A stretch of DNA of 64,000 nucleotides from Pseudofabraea citricarpa (lineage: Eukaryota; Ascomycota; Leotiomycetes; Helotiales; Dermateaceae). Below, one piece after another: positions 33,395 through 45,214 of the stretch. The stretch is from positions 163,769-227,768 of the forward strand of contig JAPWGK010000036.1 in the NCBI GenBank assembly GCA_029641185.1. Direction: 5' to 3'. The notes under the pieces are model-generated. The model worked only from the letters and a program-made list of their open reading frames with translations, was not told the origin of the DNA and made no database searches. Made by a program: the position numbers and the translations under genes. The number at the start of each line of letters is the position of its first letter. Positions within the stretch are counted from its first letter, which is position 1.

Positions 33395-35231
33395 ATGCAG
33401 CATTTCAAATTAATTTCTTACCTACTACTCGGTAGACTAGCCATTGCTTTTGCGATGTCAAAAAATTCATCCTATACAAATCCAATTCTACCTGGATGGC
33501 ATTCTGATCCCAGTTGTATCTTTGTTGATGAATACGACACCTTCTTCTGTGTTACTTCAACTTTTCTGGCATTTCCTGGTCTTCCAATCTATGCCAGTAA
33601 AGATCTATTAAATTGGAAGTTAGGCAGCAACATTTTTTCAAGACCAACCCAGGTCCCTCAGATTGCCTCTTTACAGAACCAGCAAGCCGGAATTTGGGCT
33701 GCGACTTTGAGATATCGGAATGGTACATTTTACGTCATTACTGCTTGTATAGATCTTACACCATGGTCTATCACAGGTCTGATCTTCACCAGCTCTGATC
33801 CATATAACAACGAAGCGTGGAGTGACCCGATAGTTTTTGCTACAGATGAAATTGACCCCGACATATTCTGGGATGACGACGGCCAGGTTTATATATCTTC
33901 TGGAAATGGAGCTCAGTCCAAGTTCGATTTCGAAACAGGCTCCTTGGGCCCCAAATACAAAATATGGAACGGCACCGGAGAACGTAACCCCGAGGGACCA
34001 CATATATACAAGAAAGATGGCTACTATTATCTTCTCTTCGCCGAGGGAGGAACAGAACTAGGGCATATTGTGACAATCGCTCGCTCAGATTCGGTCTCTG
34101 GTCCCTACGAGAGTTACTCTGGCAATCCAATCTTAACAAACAGAAACACTACAGAGTATTTCCAGACAGTTGGCCATGCAGACCTCTTTCAAGATGGCTC
34201 GGGTAAGTGGTGGGGTGTAGCATTGGCGACTCGATCAGGGCCAGCATGGACAAATTATCCGATGGGGAGGGAGACAGTACTTTATCCGGTGAGCTGGGAA
34301 ACGGGCCAGTGGCCCATCTTACAGCCAGTGCGTGGTCGAATGAGTGGGCTTCTCCCAGAACCAGATAAAACCGTCCCCGGAAAGAGCCAGTTCGTGGAGG
34401 ACCCAGACATTATCGACTTTACACCTGGTTCGTCAATACCAGGCCATCTGGTCCACTGGAGATTTCCACCCGTGGGAGCATTTGAAGTATCTCCGCTTGG
34501 TTATGAAGATACACTCCGTATAAACCCATCCAGAGCAAACCTTACGGCTTCGCCCGAAAGTCTAGAAGAGCTCTCTTTGATTATGCGTCGACAGACTCAT
34601 ACTTTGTTTACTTATAAAGTTGACATACTATTTAATCCTCAGGTACTCGAAGCAGAATCTGGCGTTACAGCATTTCTCACTCAACAGCAACATATTGACC
34701 TTGGAATTGTCCTTCTGCCGCGAAATTCTTCTCAGACCACGGTTGGTACTAACCTGGCTCCCCATCTCAGATTTCGAGCAATTGGGACCGAAAAGGACGT
34801 GGGAACTGTACCATTGGCTGTAGTGAAAAGCATACCTGAAAACTGGCATGGTAAGCCGATCACTTTACAAATCCAAGCTGTGAATGATACGCATTTCACA
34901 TTTTCTGCGGGACCATCAGATTCATCAAGGCTGGAGGTTTTTGGTATTGCTCCTTCGACTATATTAAGTGGTGGGACTGGCCCGTTTACTGGTAAGTTGC
35001 TGACGATGTTATTCTCTACCTCCATATTCTTCTAGTATTTGTGTACCTTAGTCACTCAAAACCCAGGATTCTCACTTACTGACTATGATTCTTATGTTAG
35101 GAACGTTGGTGGGAGTGTATGCTACAAGTAATGGGGGCACTAGTAAAGATGAGTCGTATGTTTCTAAATGGAGGTATGAAGGCCAAGGTCAAGCAATTGC
35201 AAAGGAGGAGTATGTTTCAACCATTCCTTGA
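33395..35231 (+). CDS. Secreted GH43 glycosidase (beta-xylosidase / alpha-L-arabinofuranosidase type)
   Basis: Predicted to release xylose or arabinose from plant-wall hemicellulose. Exons 33395..34991 and 35101..35231; 575 residues. Signal peptide about 1-20. The five-blade propeller starts at NPILPGWHSDPS with the base Asp near residue 38, followed by DEIDPDIFWDDDG with the second acidic residue (about 155) and NPEGPHIYKKDG with the acid Glu near 200. Residues from about 350 form a C-terminal beta-sandwich domain of the kind found in GH43 xylosidases. Several N-glycosylation sequons (NSS, NGT, NTT, NLT, NDT) fit secretion. The short second exon supplies the last strands; without the splice the frame ends fourteen codons after the junction. 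Confidence 0.92.
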
Positions 35232-36360
35232 AAAATTGCTAGCTGCTTGATAGTTTTTGATGACTTTTGGTCTTACAACATTTATACGCCTTTGAGTAAT
35301 TATAACATTTTGGTAACATTTGGTTTTATAACAGTTATATCTCTATAGAATAAGAGATCGATGAGTATCTACCTACAGGCTATAATAAAGCAGATTCAGA
35401 CCGGTCAGTCTTTAGGGCATGTTCAAGTAGCCAAAGTGCCAAGTGGTAAACCACCAAAGTAGCCCTCTCAAGTTATTGGACTATCAGGATTATATATATA
35501 AAGACCGTATAAATTATACACGACTTTTACTAATCTCTACAAGAGTTCAGGCTACTTAAGGCGGTAAGTTTAGTGCGAAGGTAATAACACTCTAGTATAC
35601 CAGGGTCATAAATATCAATATACTAAAACCAACAAATTATACTAGCATATCAACGAAACTGGTATTAGTAAAGTGTCACTTCAGTGATTCGATTTTGGCA
35701 ACTTAAACAGGCCTTTATTCCATCATGCATGATCTGTGAAAACTTGTATAGGTGTCAGAAAATGATGTCGCTGTAAGATTATGTGGGTAATGGGTTGTGT
35801 AGAAGGTTGAAGGGTGGATTGAAGAGGAACCCCGTGCGGCGTTCTTGCTCGCAGGAATTGTTTAAATACACGTCTGGTGTCTGCGCTTTTGAGCTACGCT
35901 AATATCGCTAGCATTGGACTTTTTAATGGCGAGAAGCTTTGATAATATGCTCTTCCAAGCTCCAGTTTCAATTCAGAATGATTGGATACTTGTTCAAGCA
36001 CTTGTGGTTATGGTTTTTGACTACTCTAAAAACTGCAAAGCTTTGAGAAATATTTGAGGCTTACAATTAACCCTCGCTGCTAACCTGCAGAAGCTCTCAA
36101 GGTAGATGGATTGTTGAGATTCAAGATTACAGTCATGATGTCGTGCCGAGAGTTTATCAATATGCGAGACACCCAATTTGATATTAGTAGCATTGGCCCA
36201 GCATTGGCATCACCATCGCTTAACCGAATTCTCCGGTTTACGGCTCTTAACGGACGAGCTGTTGGGCGGTGTAAAAGTAAGGGGCCGACGATATGAAGAC
36301 TCTTCTCTCAGGACACATAATTGAATCTCCAACACCATATCTGAAGGTCATACTGATAAC
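35232..36360. other. Intergenic region
   Basis: About 1.1 kb, AT-rich for the first 450 bp, no supported gene. A 61-residue open frame at 36111 has no recognisable feature. Confidence 0.5.
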
Positions 36361-37721
36361 ATGATACGCAAACGTGCTTCTTCTGTTGCTTGCAGCACAT
36401 CAGGTGCGTCTGAAAAATATGATATGCCATTTCACATCATCGCAGTTTTTATTATTCTTGCTGTGTCATCAACTGCATGCGCTTTCCCTTTGATTGTCAT
36501 TAAGGCACCACGACTCCGCATTCCACCGACCTTCCTCTTCGCTGTTCGGCACTTCGGTACTGGAGTTCTGCTCGCAACGGCTTTTGTTCACCTGCTTCCA
36601 ACAGCCTTCATTTCTCTTACGGATCCATGTTTACCGAAATTTTGGAATGAAAAGTATCCTGCTATGGCAGGTGCCTTGGCATTGGCCGCAGTGTTTTTGA
36701 TTGCAATTGTGGAAATGGTCTTTAGTCCGGGAAAGAACAGCTGTGCTTTTCCTGTTGCCATGGTAGATCAGAGTGTGGGGAGAAATGCAAATGCGAATGA
36801 AACGAATGGGCACAATCATACGTCAGAAGAAGCAAGAACTTTGCAGAGGTCCGAAAATAGGGAGACTAGTCCACGTACGTATTTATCTTAGAAACCTTGG
36901 AGCGTGAGCTGATTGAAAGTCGAAGGCCCGGATAGTCTCGGCCTGTTACATGGCAGGACCAGTAGTACTGGGAGGGAGTTACAACGTGTGACTGGAGATA
37001 ATTCTAATCTCGATTCTATTACAAGGAGCCAAGCTAGCGCTGCTGACCCCCATGGTCATAATGCAATTATTACGAAGGATACCATGAGTATAACATCAGA
37101 GCAGGTGCAAACGGAGGCCCAAAAGCATAAGAGAGCACTGCTTCAATGCCTACTCTTGGAGATGGGGATCTTGTTCCACAGTGTTTTCATTGGTATGGCT
37201 CTAAGCGTTGCTGTGGGCAATGATTTCGTCGTGCTTCTGATTGCTATCTCTTTTCATCGTAAGGAAAAGCCCGTCCAAGGTATTTTGGTCAATAAGCTTA
37301 TACACAATAGAAACATTCGAAGGCCTAGCTCTTGGCTCCCGCATTGCTGCTCTTACTTGGAAACCACATGCATATCAGCCATGGATTATGGCTATTGCAT
37401 ATGGATGCACGTCTGTTTTCCACACTCGTCTCTCTTGTTTCTTACACTAACACTCAATTTAGAACACCAATCGGTCAAGCTATTGGGCTTGCAACGCACA
37501 CTCTTTATGATCCAGGCTCAGAGGTGGGACTTCTCATGGTTGGCATCATGAACGCAATCTCATCTGGCCTTCTGACCTTCACGTCACTAGTGGATCTCAT
37601 GTCAGAAGACTTTTTGAGTGACGAAAGCTGGAGGATCTTAAGAGGAAAGAAGAGGGTGGTTGCTTGCTTGCTTGTCTTTGGGGGGGCTTTTAGTATGAGC
37701 CTCATTGGTGCCTGGGCCTAG
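36361..37721 (+). CDS. ZIP-family zinc/iron transporter (Zrt1/Zrt2-like)
   Basis: Imports Zn2+ or Fe2+ across the plasma membrane. Exons 36361..36874, 36920..37258, 37311..37410, 37463..37721; 403 residues. Eight hydrophobic segments are visible. Helix 2 shows FGTGVLLATAFVHLLPTAF; the metal-binding pair is HSVFIGMALSV (helix 4) and HQTFEGLALGSRIA (helix 5), the latter created by the second splice. The third splice makes YGCTTPIGQAIGL. The long cytosolic loop between helices 3 and 4 (about 130-245) contains a few His residues (GHNHTSEEA, DPHGHN), fewer than in many yeast members. The third intron has an unusual GTCTGT donor but the join is strongly supported by the protein. The N-terminus lacks an obvious signal and is short. 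Confidence 0.92.
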
Positions 37722-38166
37722 AGTGCTATATAGGTATGAATTAATAAACAAAAAAGATTTCTCAATGAGTAAAAAGCCATTGACCTATTTTATCTGTTGA
37801 TATATGTCAAACCTATTAAACTTGATGCGATAGGTGGGTTTTCTTTTTCTCGCTGATGGGCGGACGGCAGGGGCCAGGTAAGATAGAATAGTTAGTACGT
37901 ATTGAACCATGACTTACAAATAAGATGTGGATACTATCATAAGATGACTTCTTCATACCTATTGCTCATATTAATACCTAGATATGTATTCTTTTTGGTG
38001 CTCATATTGAAAATCATGTGATACTTATTTCCTGCACATCAAGCAGGGATGAAGGGCGGGGGCTTACGTGCGGCTGAAGAACTAAATTGTGCCTCGATAT
38101 TCTGTAAAGAGATCATCTGAGGAAAACGAGGTTTTCACTATCACGGGCCCCGAAGAGTGCGAGGAA
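37722..38166. other. Intergenic region
   Basis: About 445 bp. The last 80 bp are open in the frame of the next gene but contain no ATG in that frame, so an upstream coding exon is possible and not proven. Confidence 0.4.
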
Positions 38167-39152
38167 ATGGGAGCACCTCCATCCTTTCGAAATGCCGCGA
38201 CCTGGGGAGGGAACTCAAGCATCCCGGAACACCCCACACCTCGTATAGAACCAGTTTCGGCGCCAGTTTCCTTGCGCGGTCCCGAAACTACAGAGCACAG
38301 CTTTCACAGCATAGAGGAAGTAGCTGCTTCAACCACAGCGCATTCTATCAAACCAGCGCCCGGCCATGGAGAGTCAGCGCGATTTCAGCGCCGCGTAGGC
38401 CACGAAACGATCCACAGCATTTCGGGGAATATCAAGACGACATATCCATATATTGTGATCGGGATCTTTGATGGCGCCGAAAGGTGGCCGAAGGAACGTG
38501 TCATAATAGTCCGGCATCCCTCGTTGCTTATTTTCTATATCTGGTGGGGGATGGTAAGGCTGCGTGGAATATACTACGTCTTCAGCTTAAAAGGCGTGAG
38601 GGGGGTTCGATTGTATAAGGTATTCTATTTCTTTCATCTAAACTACAGCTGGCACTATTTCAGCTTGAGAAACTTAGAAGGCTAAGAGTTTGTAGTACAA
38701 TTGGGCATCTAAGACAGACGAGCATATCCAACTCAACAAAGACGAGATGGAAACCATCCGTGTATTCCATCAAGCGTACAAAACATGGTCTCTGTCTAAA
38801 AACAAAGATTGGACGACTTGGGTTCAAGAAAGTTTAAATAACAGAAAGCTGAGACATGGCGTTGGTCCACCATCTAAAGCTACTTGCCTCGAAATGGTAT
38901 TAGACTGGTCTGCTACACGTATCTCAATTGTTATATTAGTTCCTGTTCTTTTGAGTCTTGTTGTTGGCTTCTGGTTTCAATCCAGAGATCCTAACGATAT
39001 TACCACTATTCAGACTGCATGGACTATTTCTTCGTATATTGTTTCCTCTGGTGGCTGTGCGTACTTACAATCATCGTGCTAGGCCAACTCGCTAATATTT
39101 GACAGTGATGGCTGCTTTGCTTGCGATTCTAAGCGGGATTAGTGATAATTGA
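38167..39152 (+). CDS. Fungal membrane protein with C-terminal two-helix module, function unknown
   Basis: Exons 38167..38619, 38696..39056, 39106..39152; 286 residues. I recognise the layout from uncharacterised fungal proteins: a disordered Pro/Ser/His-rich N-terminus (1-110), a domain with IFDGAERWPKERVIIVRHPSLL and VRLRGIYYVFSLKGVRGVRLYK, a polar helical segment (about 155-215), and two membrane helices at the C-terminus (WSATRISIVILVPVLLSLVVGFWF and IQTAWTISSYIVSSGG followed by LMAALLAIL), ending just after the second helix. The second intron makes GG|LMAALL. No catalytic residues are evident. The true start is uncertain: the same frame is open 78 bp further upstream without ATG, so another 5' exon may exist. 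Related genes are often many-membered and accessory in fungi (from memory, unverified). Confidence 0.7.
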
Positions 39153-39930
39153 GTCAAAGTTAAGACACCTCGGTGGTTTGGAGGAAACTTTTGGTGCCTG
39201 GTTGGTAGGTAGAGACCACCTTACGATTGTATTATACCGTTGGCACTATCCATAACTATTATCCTTATTCTTGTTTGTAGCAATTAGTAATCTATGAGAT
39301 TGCCCATTGCTTATGCTACGAACTCTGAATTACAGTACTGAAACTGCATTAGAGATCTTGGTAACTGTGAATAACTAGATTCTTACTACTTAAAAATCTC
39401 TCTCTGTTTGTACAATTGTCATAGCTGCCATAACATCAAATAAAAACGAACAACAAATATCTAATATGTCCATTGACTTTTTTTTTTTGATTAGATGTGC
39501 TACCGTTTGGAAATATTTCCCAGTCCTTGTTCATCACCTTTATTTTAGCTGAGGCGTAATTGCAGATCTAAAGATGGGTACTGACCCACATATTTCAAAT
39601 AAGATAATGGCTTGCTTCGGGAAAACCCGACATCGCGTTACGTGACAAGGAACCTAGAATTAAATACTAGCCTTTATATATATTGAGAATCTAGCGGCTA
39701 GTATGAAGACAAGCAGTACCAATAGACATCTATATGTTAATCCAGAAGTAATGTCTTCAACACCAACAGTGTAAAAAGCTTTCGTGGTGGGTTAAAATTG
39801 GGCTTGGAATTAGGATAATCCAAGTTATGGTGTTCTAGAAGTTTGATAGCCGCCGGTAGTTTTAGCTATATCCGATATGGAAAACCTCAAGGGTATCGAC
39901 TATTTGTTTGCTGACCAAATTTTCTCTAAT
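39153..39930. other. Intergenic region between convergent genes
   Basis: About 780 bp, AT-rich, with a T10-type run near 39480. No gene seen. Confidence 0.5.
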
Positions 39931-40884
39931 TTAATTTTCCGGTTTCTCATTGTCTCCCATCTCCAACAACTTCGTCAGTCCTTTGGTCTTGTCTGCCAGT
40001 TCCGTAGCCAGGCTTGGACGTGGTAGCTCGAACGTTTCCCTGACTCTGCCATACTGAATACCTCCCAGCTGAACCACTGGCCGAAGTTTGGAAAGGTCAA
40101 TGTCATCTTGCGTCTCGTTCAGCGCATCATGCCGCACCCAGAATCGCTTCCCTTCGATTATCGCCAGTGAGCCAGTCGGTTTTCCTGATAGAGCCTCGCC
40201 ATGATAATCCAAACTCTTCATTTCAAGTAGCTTTCCTTCAATCGAGAAGATGGCTTCGTCGACCCTCTCTGCCCTCACAGTCTTTGATGGGGCCGGATGG
40301 AAGCCGGACAGTGCCCATTCAGAAGTCCCATAAGGAACATCCATTGAAGTTGCGTTCATGGCTTCAACCATGTGCTCTGAGACGATATTAATGACGCATT
40401 CTCCAGTTTGCTCGAGGTTTCTCCGAGTGTCTTTTAGTCGTTCTGCTCGGGCACTGAATCCAATGACAAATATTGGAGGGTCATGATCTACAACCTGAAA
40501 ATAACTAAATGGTGATAGGTTTTTGGATCCTGTATTTGAAACAGTGCTCACAAAGCTCACTGGACGGGGGATCCCAGATACCAGCAGTCTGTAATTGGAA
40601 ATCATTGGACGATTTGGATCAATCTCAATATGTTTATTTGCCTGTTGACTGAGGCTATTTGACCCGTCTCCGTATTTCCATGATGGATTTGGTGTCTTGG
40701 TGGTAATAATGGGTAGATCTGGGCTGAACGATTCGCGGCTTTCTTCAATCTTCTTGAAGTCTGCATATTTAGGTTTGAGGATAAAGGGGTTCTGGGCTGC
40801 GAGTGCATTTGTGCTCGTCATTCTTGTTCCAACCATAGACCGTCGAACGTAGCCTGCATACTTTGGTCGTAGAAATGCTTTCAT
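39931..40884 (-). CDS. Flavin-reductase-like flavoprotein (DIM6/NTAB type)
   Basis: Single exon, 317 residues. The core (about 90-290) matches the FMN-binding split-barrel flavin reductase family: SNYRLLVSGIPRPVSFVSTVSNTGSKNLSPFSYF, then PPIFVIGFS and NLEQTGECVINIVSEHMVEAMNATS, where the flavin phosphate is normally held. Fungal members of this kind are annotated as DIM6/NTAB flavoproteins with unproven reaction. The N-terminal 25 residues are basic and Ser/Thr-rich (MKAFLRPKYAGYVRRSMVG), compatible with a mitochondrial presequence. Internal Met residues could give shorter forms. No neighbour gives a functional hint. Confidence 0.88.
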   Translation of the reverse strand: MKAFLRPKYAGYVRRSMVGTRMTSTNALAAQNPFILKPKYADFKKIEESRESFSPDLPIITTKTPNPSWKYGDGSNSLSQQANKHIEIDPNRPMISNYRLLVSGIPRPVSFVSTVSNTGSKNLSPFSYFQVVDHDPPIFVIGFSARAERLKDTRRNLEQTGECVINIVSEHMVEAMNATSMDVPYGTSEWALSGFHPAPSKTVRAERVDEAIFSIEGKLLEMKSLDYHGEALSGKPTGSLAIIEGKRFWVRHDALNETQDDIDLSKLRPVVQLGGIQYGRVRETFELPRPSLATELADKTKGLTKLLEMGDNEKPEN

Positions 40885-41246
40885 TTCGATCCTATATCCA
40901 CAGCCCCAAACTTAAGAGGATGTTACTGAAGAGTACGTCTTGTAATAACAGCCTCAGAAAAAGTTGATCAATAAGCGGGATCTGATTCCGAGTACGACAC
41001 GTGATATGCAGGGCAAATTTTTATTTTTCTATTATAAATATTTACCTACTGAAATCAAGTTAATGATTACCATCAATCTTACTTGTTTATATGAATTATT
41101 TATACAGAAATAATATACACTCTCTAAAAAAAATAAGGCAATGAACGGACAGTTTGAAATTGTACTTGGTCACAATTCTCAAGAATGACTGGTTAACGAG
41201 TATGTTATCAAAAGCAAATTAAAGTATCGATTTCATATAATGCGCT
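40885..41246. other. Intergenic region
   Basis: About 360 bp, strongly AT-rich from 41020 to 41130. Promoter of the flavoprotein gene and 3' end of the next gene. No gene seen. Confidence 0.5.
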
Positions 41247-42889
41247 CTATCTGTCGAGTCTTGCTACTACTCCAAGTCGAAATATGGCCGCTTCAAAAAC
41301 CTGCTTCCCAAGTCGGTCATGTATAAAGTCTACCCACGCAACTGATCTCAGTATTTCGCGTGCTTGGGGCCAAGTATCGACACCAGCACCAATAATAGCA
41401 TTGTCAAGCCATACGCTCTGCCATTCTGCCGCCGAAAAGGACTCCTTGTATATGATCACATGTAACATAGTCAACCAAAGTACAATAGGTACGGGTATGC
41501 CAATATCTGTAGAGTTGCGCAGCCTAAACAAGATACTGGTGTAGAGATTCAACAAATGGTCGTAGGGCTGTTCCATAATATGGCGTTGCATAAATATTGC
41601 TGAAGAAAAAGCCAGTAGTCCGATTCGTATCGTCTCCTGTAAAAGGTCGCCTTCAAAAGAGAGATTAGTGAGTCTGTAAAGAATAGAAATCATCATCTCA
41701 TTATAGGTTTCCGGTAAGAGCTTGCGTGTCGTCTGGTAGGCAAGATTGCTAATGCAGGAGAACGCATGGAGGTCTCTCAAGGCATTTTGTAGTCTTGTGT
41801 CCATAGCAGTCTTTATGAAGGTATTTACAATAGCATCGTGCGGCCAATGGCTGCACTGAACCATGCCACGATCCGCGATGAAGCAGTTCCACGAAATTTC
41901 TCTGAGAAGGCGTGGTTGGTGCCCAGAGAGCAATGCATATGCCAAGTCGGCCCTGGCTCTCGTGTCAGTCTTATACTTGAATGGAGAATGGAGCTAGCTT
42001 GTAGCTTTGACTCCGGCGGGTAAGGAGCCGAGACTCACCTACAAACCTTGACCTGTAGATTATTATGTGTATTCAGCGCCCGCACGCCCCCTCTTAGGCC
42101 TACAATCGTTTCCAAGCCTTTGACATGGTTTGCTACTGCAGGAAAATCCCCCATGAGCTCTGCAGCCGCCGCCAGTGTTATGACAACCATAATTGTAGAA
42201 TCAGATATCGCAGAACTTCGGTCAAAATCGTTAAGCCGGGCCTGAAGAAGTTGCAGCGTCTGAGCGTAATGGAGGCAGGCAACGCGACTTAGCTGTGAAT
42301 CTAAAGCGCGTTCTATGAAAGCTCGAACTGAAAACATCATGGAATGAAGGCAGCAGATGTCGCTGACCATGTATGGAAACCAACCCCTCTCCACAATGTG
42401 AACGTCAAAGCAAATCTCGTAGGGATATACTCCATGTTTATTGAGGTCAATCACTAGAAGCCTTCTTAGTCAGTCCCTTCCTAATACGCCCAATTTTCTG
42501 ATTGAGAGGCAAGGGAGCAAGGATAAGAAGGGGACGGTGTATACATTTGACCAGGTCTTGAATCATGTACGGTTCGACTCCTGGTGGCAGTTGTATTCCA
42601 GAAAAGTCAGCACCGACCCGCCTAGGACTTGGCACCGATAAGACGGACTCAAGCTCGCGGTGGGGAGAGATCCAGGAGTGTAGCTGGATGGCCTGTCGAC
42701 CAGCTACACCTGCTCTTGTTGCATGGCTTCTAATAATTTGGCGGTCGTGCTTATCCAGGGCCCGAGCAGGAGTACCGATTACGAACTGAAGCCCGGCCTT
42801 GTCTGTTATGCAAGACTTAGCCGTGAACAAGACTGTGCGAAGAATGACTGAGAATCGTGACTTCCGTACTCACAGCTAGGCTTCACCAT
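41247..42889 (-). CDS. Fungal regulator-like protein without DNA-binding domain
   Basis: Exons 42889..42874, 42802..42545, 42453..42039, 41958..41247; 466 residues. The first exon codes five residues. The start MVKPSYKAGLQFVIGTPARALDKHDRQIIRSHATRAG is typical of the large group of fungal proteins with the second type of fungal-specific regulatory domain that lack a zinc cluster. The helix-rich region has EPYMIQDLVKLIDLNKHGVYPYEI (joined by the second intron), WFPYMVSDICCLHSMMFS and LGLR-type GLETIVGLRGGV. All four exons keep frame through canonical sites (GTGAGT/ACAG, GTATAC/CTAG, GTGAGT/GAG). It may act as a co-regulator or be a regulator that lost its zinc cluster. It diverges from the dehydrogenase at 43332 across a 442-bp gap. 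Confidence 0.85.
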
Positions 42890-43331
42890 GGCACTATCAC
42901 GGAAATCGTCCAGCACTCGGCCGGATACGAAGCATCAAGGTGAGCTGGAAATGAGAGCTGGAAATGGATTTTCTTCAACAGCTAGATAAGCCAATGTTGA
43001 GTTTTCCGCGTTAATTGAGTGGTGATGATTCTGATGACTACGGAACGGGAAGGAAGCGGCCGAGTTTTAAGGCGTTTGCCAAGGTTTGTGGGGTATCCTA
43101 AACCAAACTAGTGCTGTCAGCGCCAAGACCAGTGGGGTTTCCTCTTTGGGAACTGCTGTCGTCTCATTCCATGCTGCCTCACAATTTCTCAGAGACCCAA
43201 CTCTTGCAATGAAATATAAATAAAGACCCTGATACCTCTGTCGCCATGCTGCAGATTTGGAAACCCAGTTTCCAGGTACATATTCCAAACCACCACCAGC
43301 GTCGCACTTATTGACTTCCCCCTTTCCCAAC
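42890..43331. promoter_or_regulatory. Divergent promoter between regulator and SDR genes
   Basis: 442 bp between two opposite start codons. Several CGG/CCG triplets are present (for example near 42918-42936 and 43059). No discrete site can be defended. Confidence 0.35.
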
Positions 43332-44525
43332 ATGGTCGCTTCAAAGGATATGCCCACTCTGCCAAAGAACTTCGCCAAGGTCTTCTGGAACAATCAGTTT
43401 AAAGTCAAGATAGAGACTCCGACTCGAGAAAGGTTCCCTAGTCTGCAGGGCAAAGTCGCCATTGTCACAGGCGCCAACTCTGGCCTTGGCTTCGAGTCAG
43501 CAAGGCAGCTCTTGACCCTTGGTCTGTCCCAGCTTGTGGTAGCGGTGCGGTCAATTGAGAAAGGCAAAGCCGCTGCAGCAGAACTGAGCCATGCCAATCC
43601 CGCAGCAGTTGTCCATGTCTGGGCCCTGGATATGGAGTCGTATGACTCTATTCACGCCTTTGTCCGTAAATGCGAGACCGAGCTGTCACGCATCGACTAC
43701 ACCATCTTGAATGCTGGTCTCTCCCCAGTCGCCTTCAGCAGAACTCAGTCTACTGGACACGAGACTACTATCCAGGTTAACCACATTAGCACAATCTTAC
43801 TTACTATTCTCCTGCTCCCGGTACTGAAGGCTAAATCAACACGCGATACTCCTGCACGACTTACCGTAGTCAACTCGATCATGGCCCATTTGTGCAAGTT
43901 CGCGAATCGCGACCAAAGACCACTTCTGCCCTCCTTTGATGATACCAAGATAGTTCCTTGGGATCCCTCGGAGCGATACGGCGTGTCAAAGCTTTTGGCC
44001 CAGCTTTTCTTGGTCAAGCTGACAGAGCATATCAACTCTGACGATATCGTTATCAACATGGTTGACCCGGGTCTGACGAAGGGCACAAGTCTAAGTCGCG
44101 ATGCAAGCGGTGCGCTTTTGATAGCCTCGAAGGCGTTCTTCGCAATCGCTGGCCGGCCTGTGGACAAGGGAGCTGCTACATACGTCGACGCCTTGTTGGG
44201 TCACGGTAAAGAGTCGCACGGATGCTTTCTCATGAATACCGAGACCGCGCCGTAAGTATACCCAATCGCCTTTCCCTTTCCCTTTGAACTCAAGGGGGTT
44301 GGGTTGGTTTTGGAATAGACTGATAATAACACCAATGGCAGGCTTGCTACTTTCTATTACACTGCCGACGGGAAGGTAGCGAAAGAACAGGTTTGGGAAG
44401 AGACGATGAGAGAGCTAGGCTTCGCCCATGTGACCGAGATTGTTGCCTCTATGAAGGGATTGCGACTAAACCCCAGCGCACCTTCTCCATCTCCAACGCC
44501 GGGTGTATTGAATATGGTTGAATAG
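43332..44525 (+). CDS. Short-chain dehydrogenase/reductase
   Basis: NAD(P)-dependent oxidoreductase. Exons 43332..44251 and 44342..44525; 367 residues. The Rossmann motif KVAIVTGANSGLGFESARQL is at about 40-58, the NAG motif (YTILNAGLS) near 127, a Ser in VVNSIMAH near 180 and the catalytic pair in ERYGVSKLL (Tyr about 216, Lys 220), so the active site is complete. The pattern resembles retinol-dehydrogenase-like SDRs found in fungal secondary-metabolite clusters. The length is above the usual 250-300 because of an N-terminal extension of 38 residues and a C-terminal tail. The start at 43332 was chosen as the first ATG in frame. It is divergent from the regulator-like gene at 42889. Confidence 0.9.
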
Positions 44526-44615
44526 GTATCTAATTAACGTTACGTCCGGGAAGGGTTGAAAAAGGATACATTGTTATGTTTGAGCAGACTCTCGACAGGG
44601 AAGGATAGAACATAG

Positions 44616-44748
44616 GTGTAGAAGTGAATTGAAGTATTCATGTTTGGAATATAGGAAAGAATGGGATATGAGTGCAGAATTGAATTGAAGCATTCTTGTT
44701 TGGAATATATGAAAGAATGGGATATGAGTGCAGAAGTGAATTGAAATG
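44616..44748. repeat. 56-bp tandem repeat, about 2.4 copies
   Basis: Units start at 44616, 44672 and 44728 (partial). They share GTGCAGAAGTGAATTGAA, TTGTTTGGAATAT and GAAAGAATGGGATATGA, with a few substitutions. Located about 90 bp after the SDR stop. Confidence 0.85.
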
Positions 44749-45174
44749 CTCCTCTCTAAAACCCTCGGTAATCGTCGGGGGGTCTAGGTGAAAACTTTCG
44801 CTGGGTCATCCGTCAACAGACAACGTGGCTCTTTTTCAAGGGCACATCATCGCTGGAAGTCACATCAGTCGTCGATGAAACTCGCTCAGGATACACGCCT
44901 TGGGATAATTCCCAATGGGCGTGTCGTGGGCGGGTTTCTTTTGTCGTCGTGTGTTGGAGGTTGGTGGTCCTGGCCTGGGTATGTTAGGGTGAGGTGATTA
45001 TCTTGTGCTGCATGACATCTGGTCACATGTGCATACGGGTGGGGTGTCCCTTATCATGTGACCGTAACAACCAACGCCTCGCCTCCCGGGAGTCAAGATG
45101 GCTACAGACAAAAGTAAAAACGAAACAGCGACTATAGAATAACTTGGTTATTGTAAAGATTGAGGATCTCAGCC

Positions 45175-45214
45175 AGGCTACCAGACTACCAGTCTACCAG
45201 GCTACCGAGCTACC
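45175..45214. repeat. 8-bp tandem repeat (AGNCTACC)
   Basis: Five consecutive 8-bp units: AGGCTACC, AGACTACC, AGTCTACC, AGGCTACC, GAGCTACC. Non-coding. Confidence 0.8.

Noticed and set aside
42568..42580. GGTTCGACTCC, a perfect tRNA B-box string
   Set aside because: It lies inside a coding exon on the minus strand (PPGVEPYM) and there is no A-box at the right distance.
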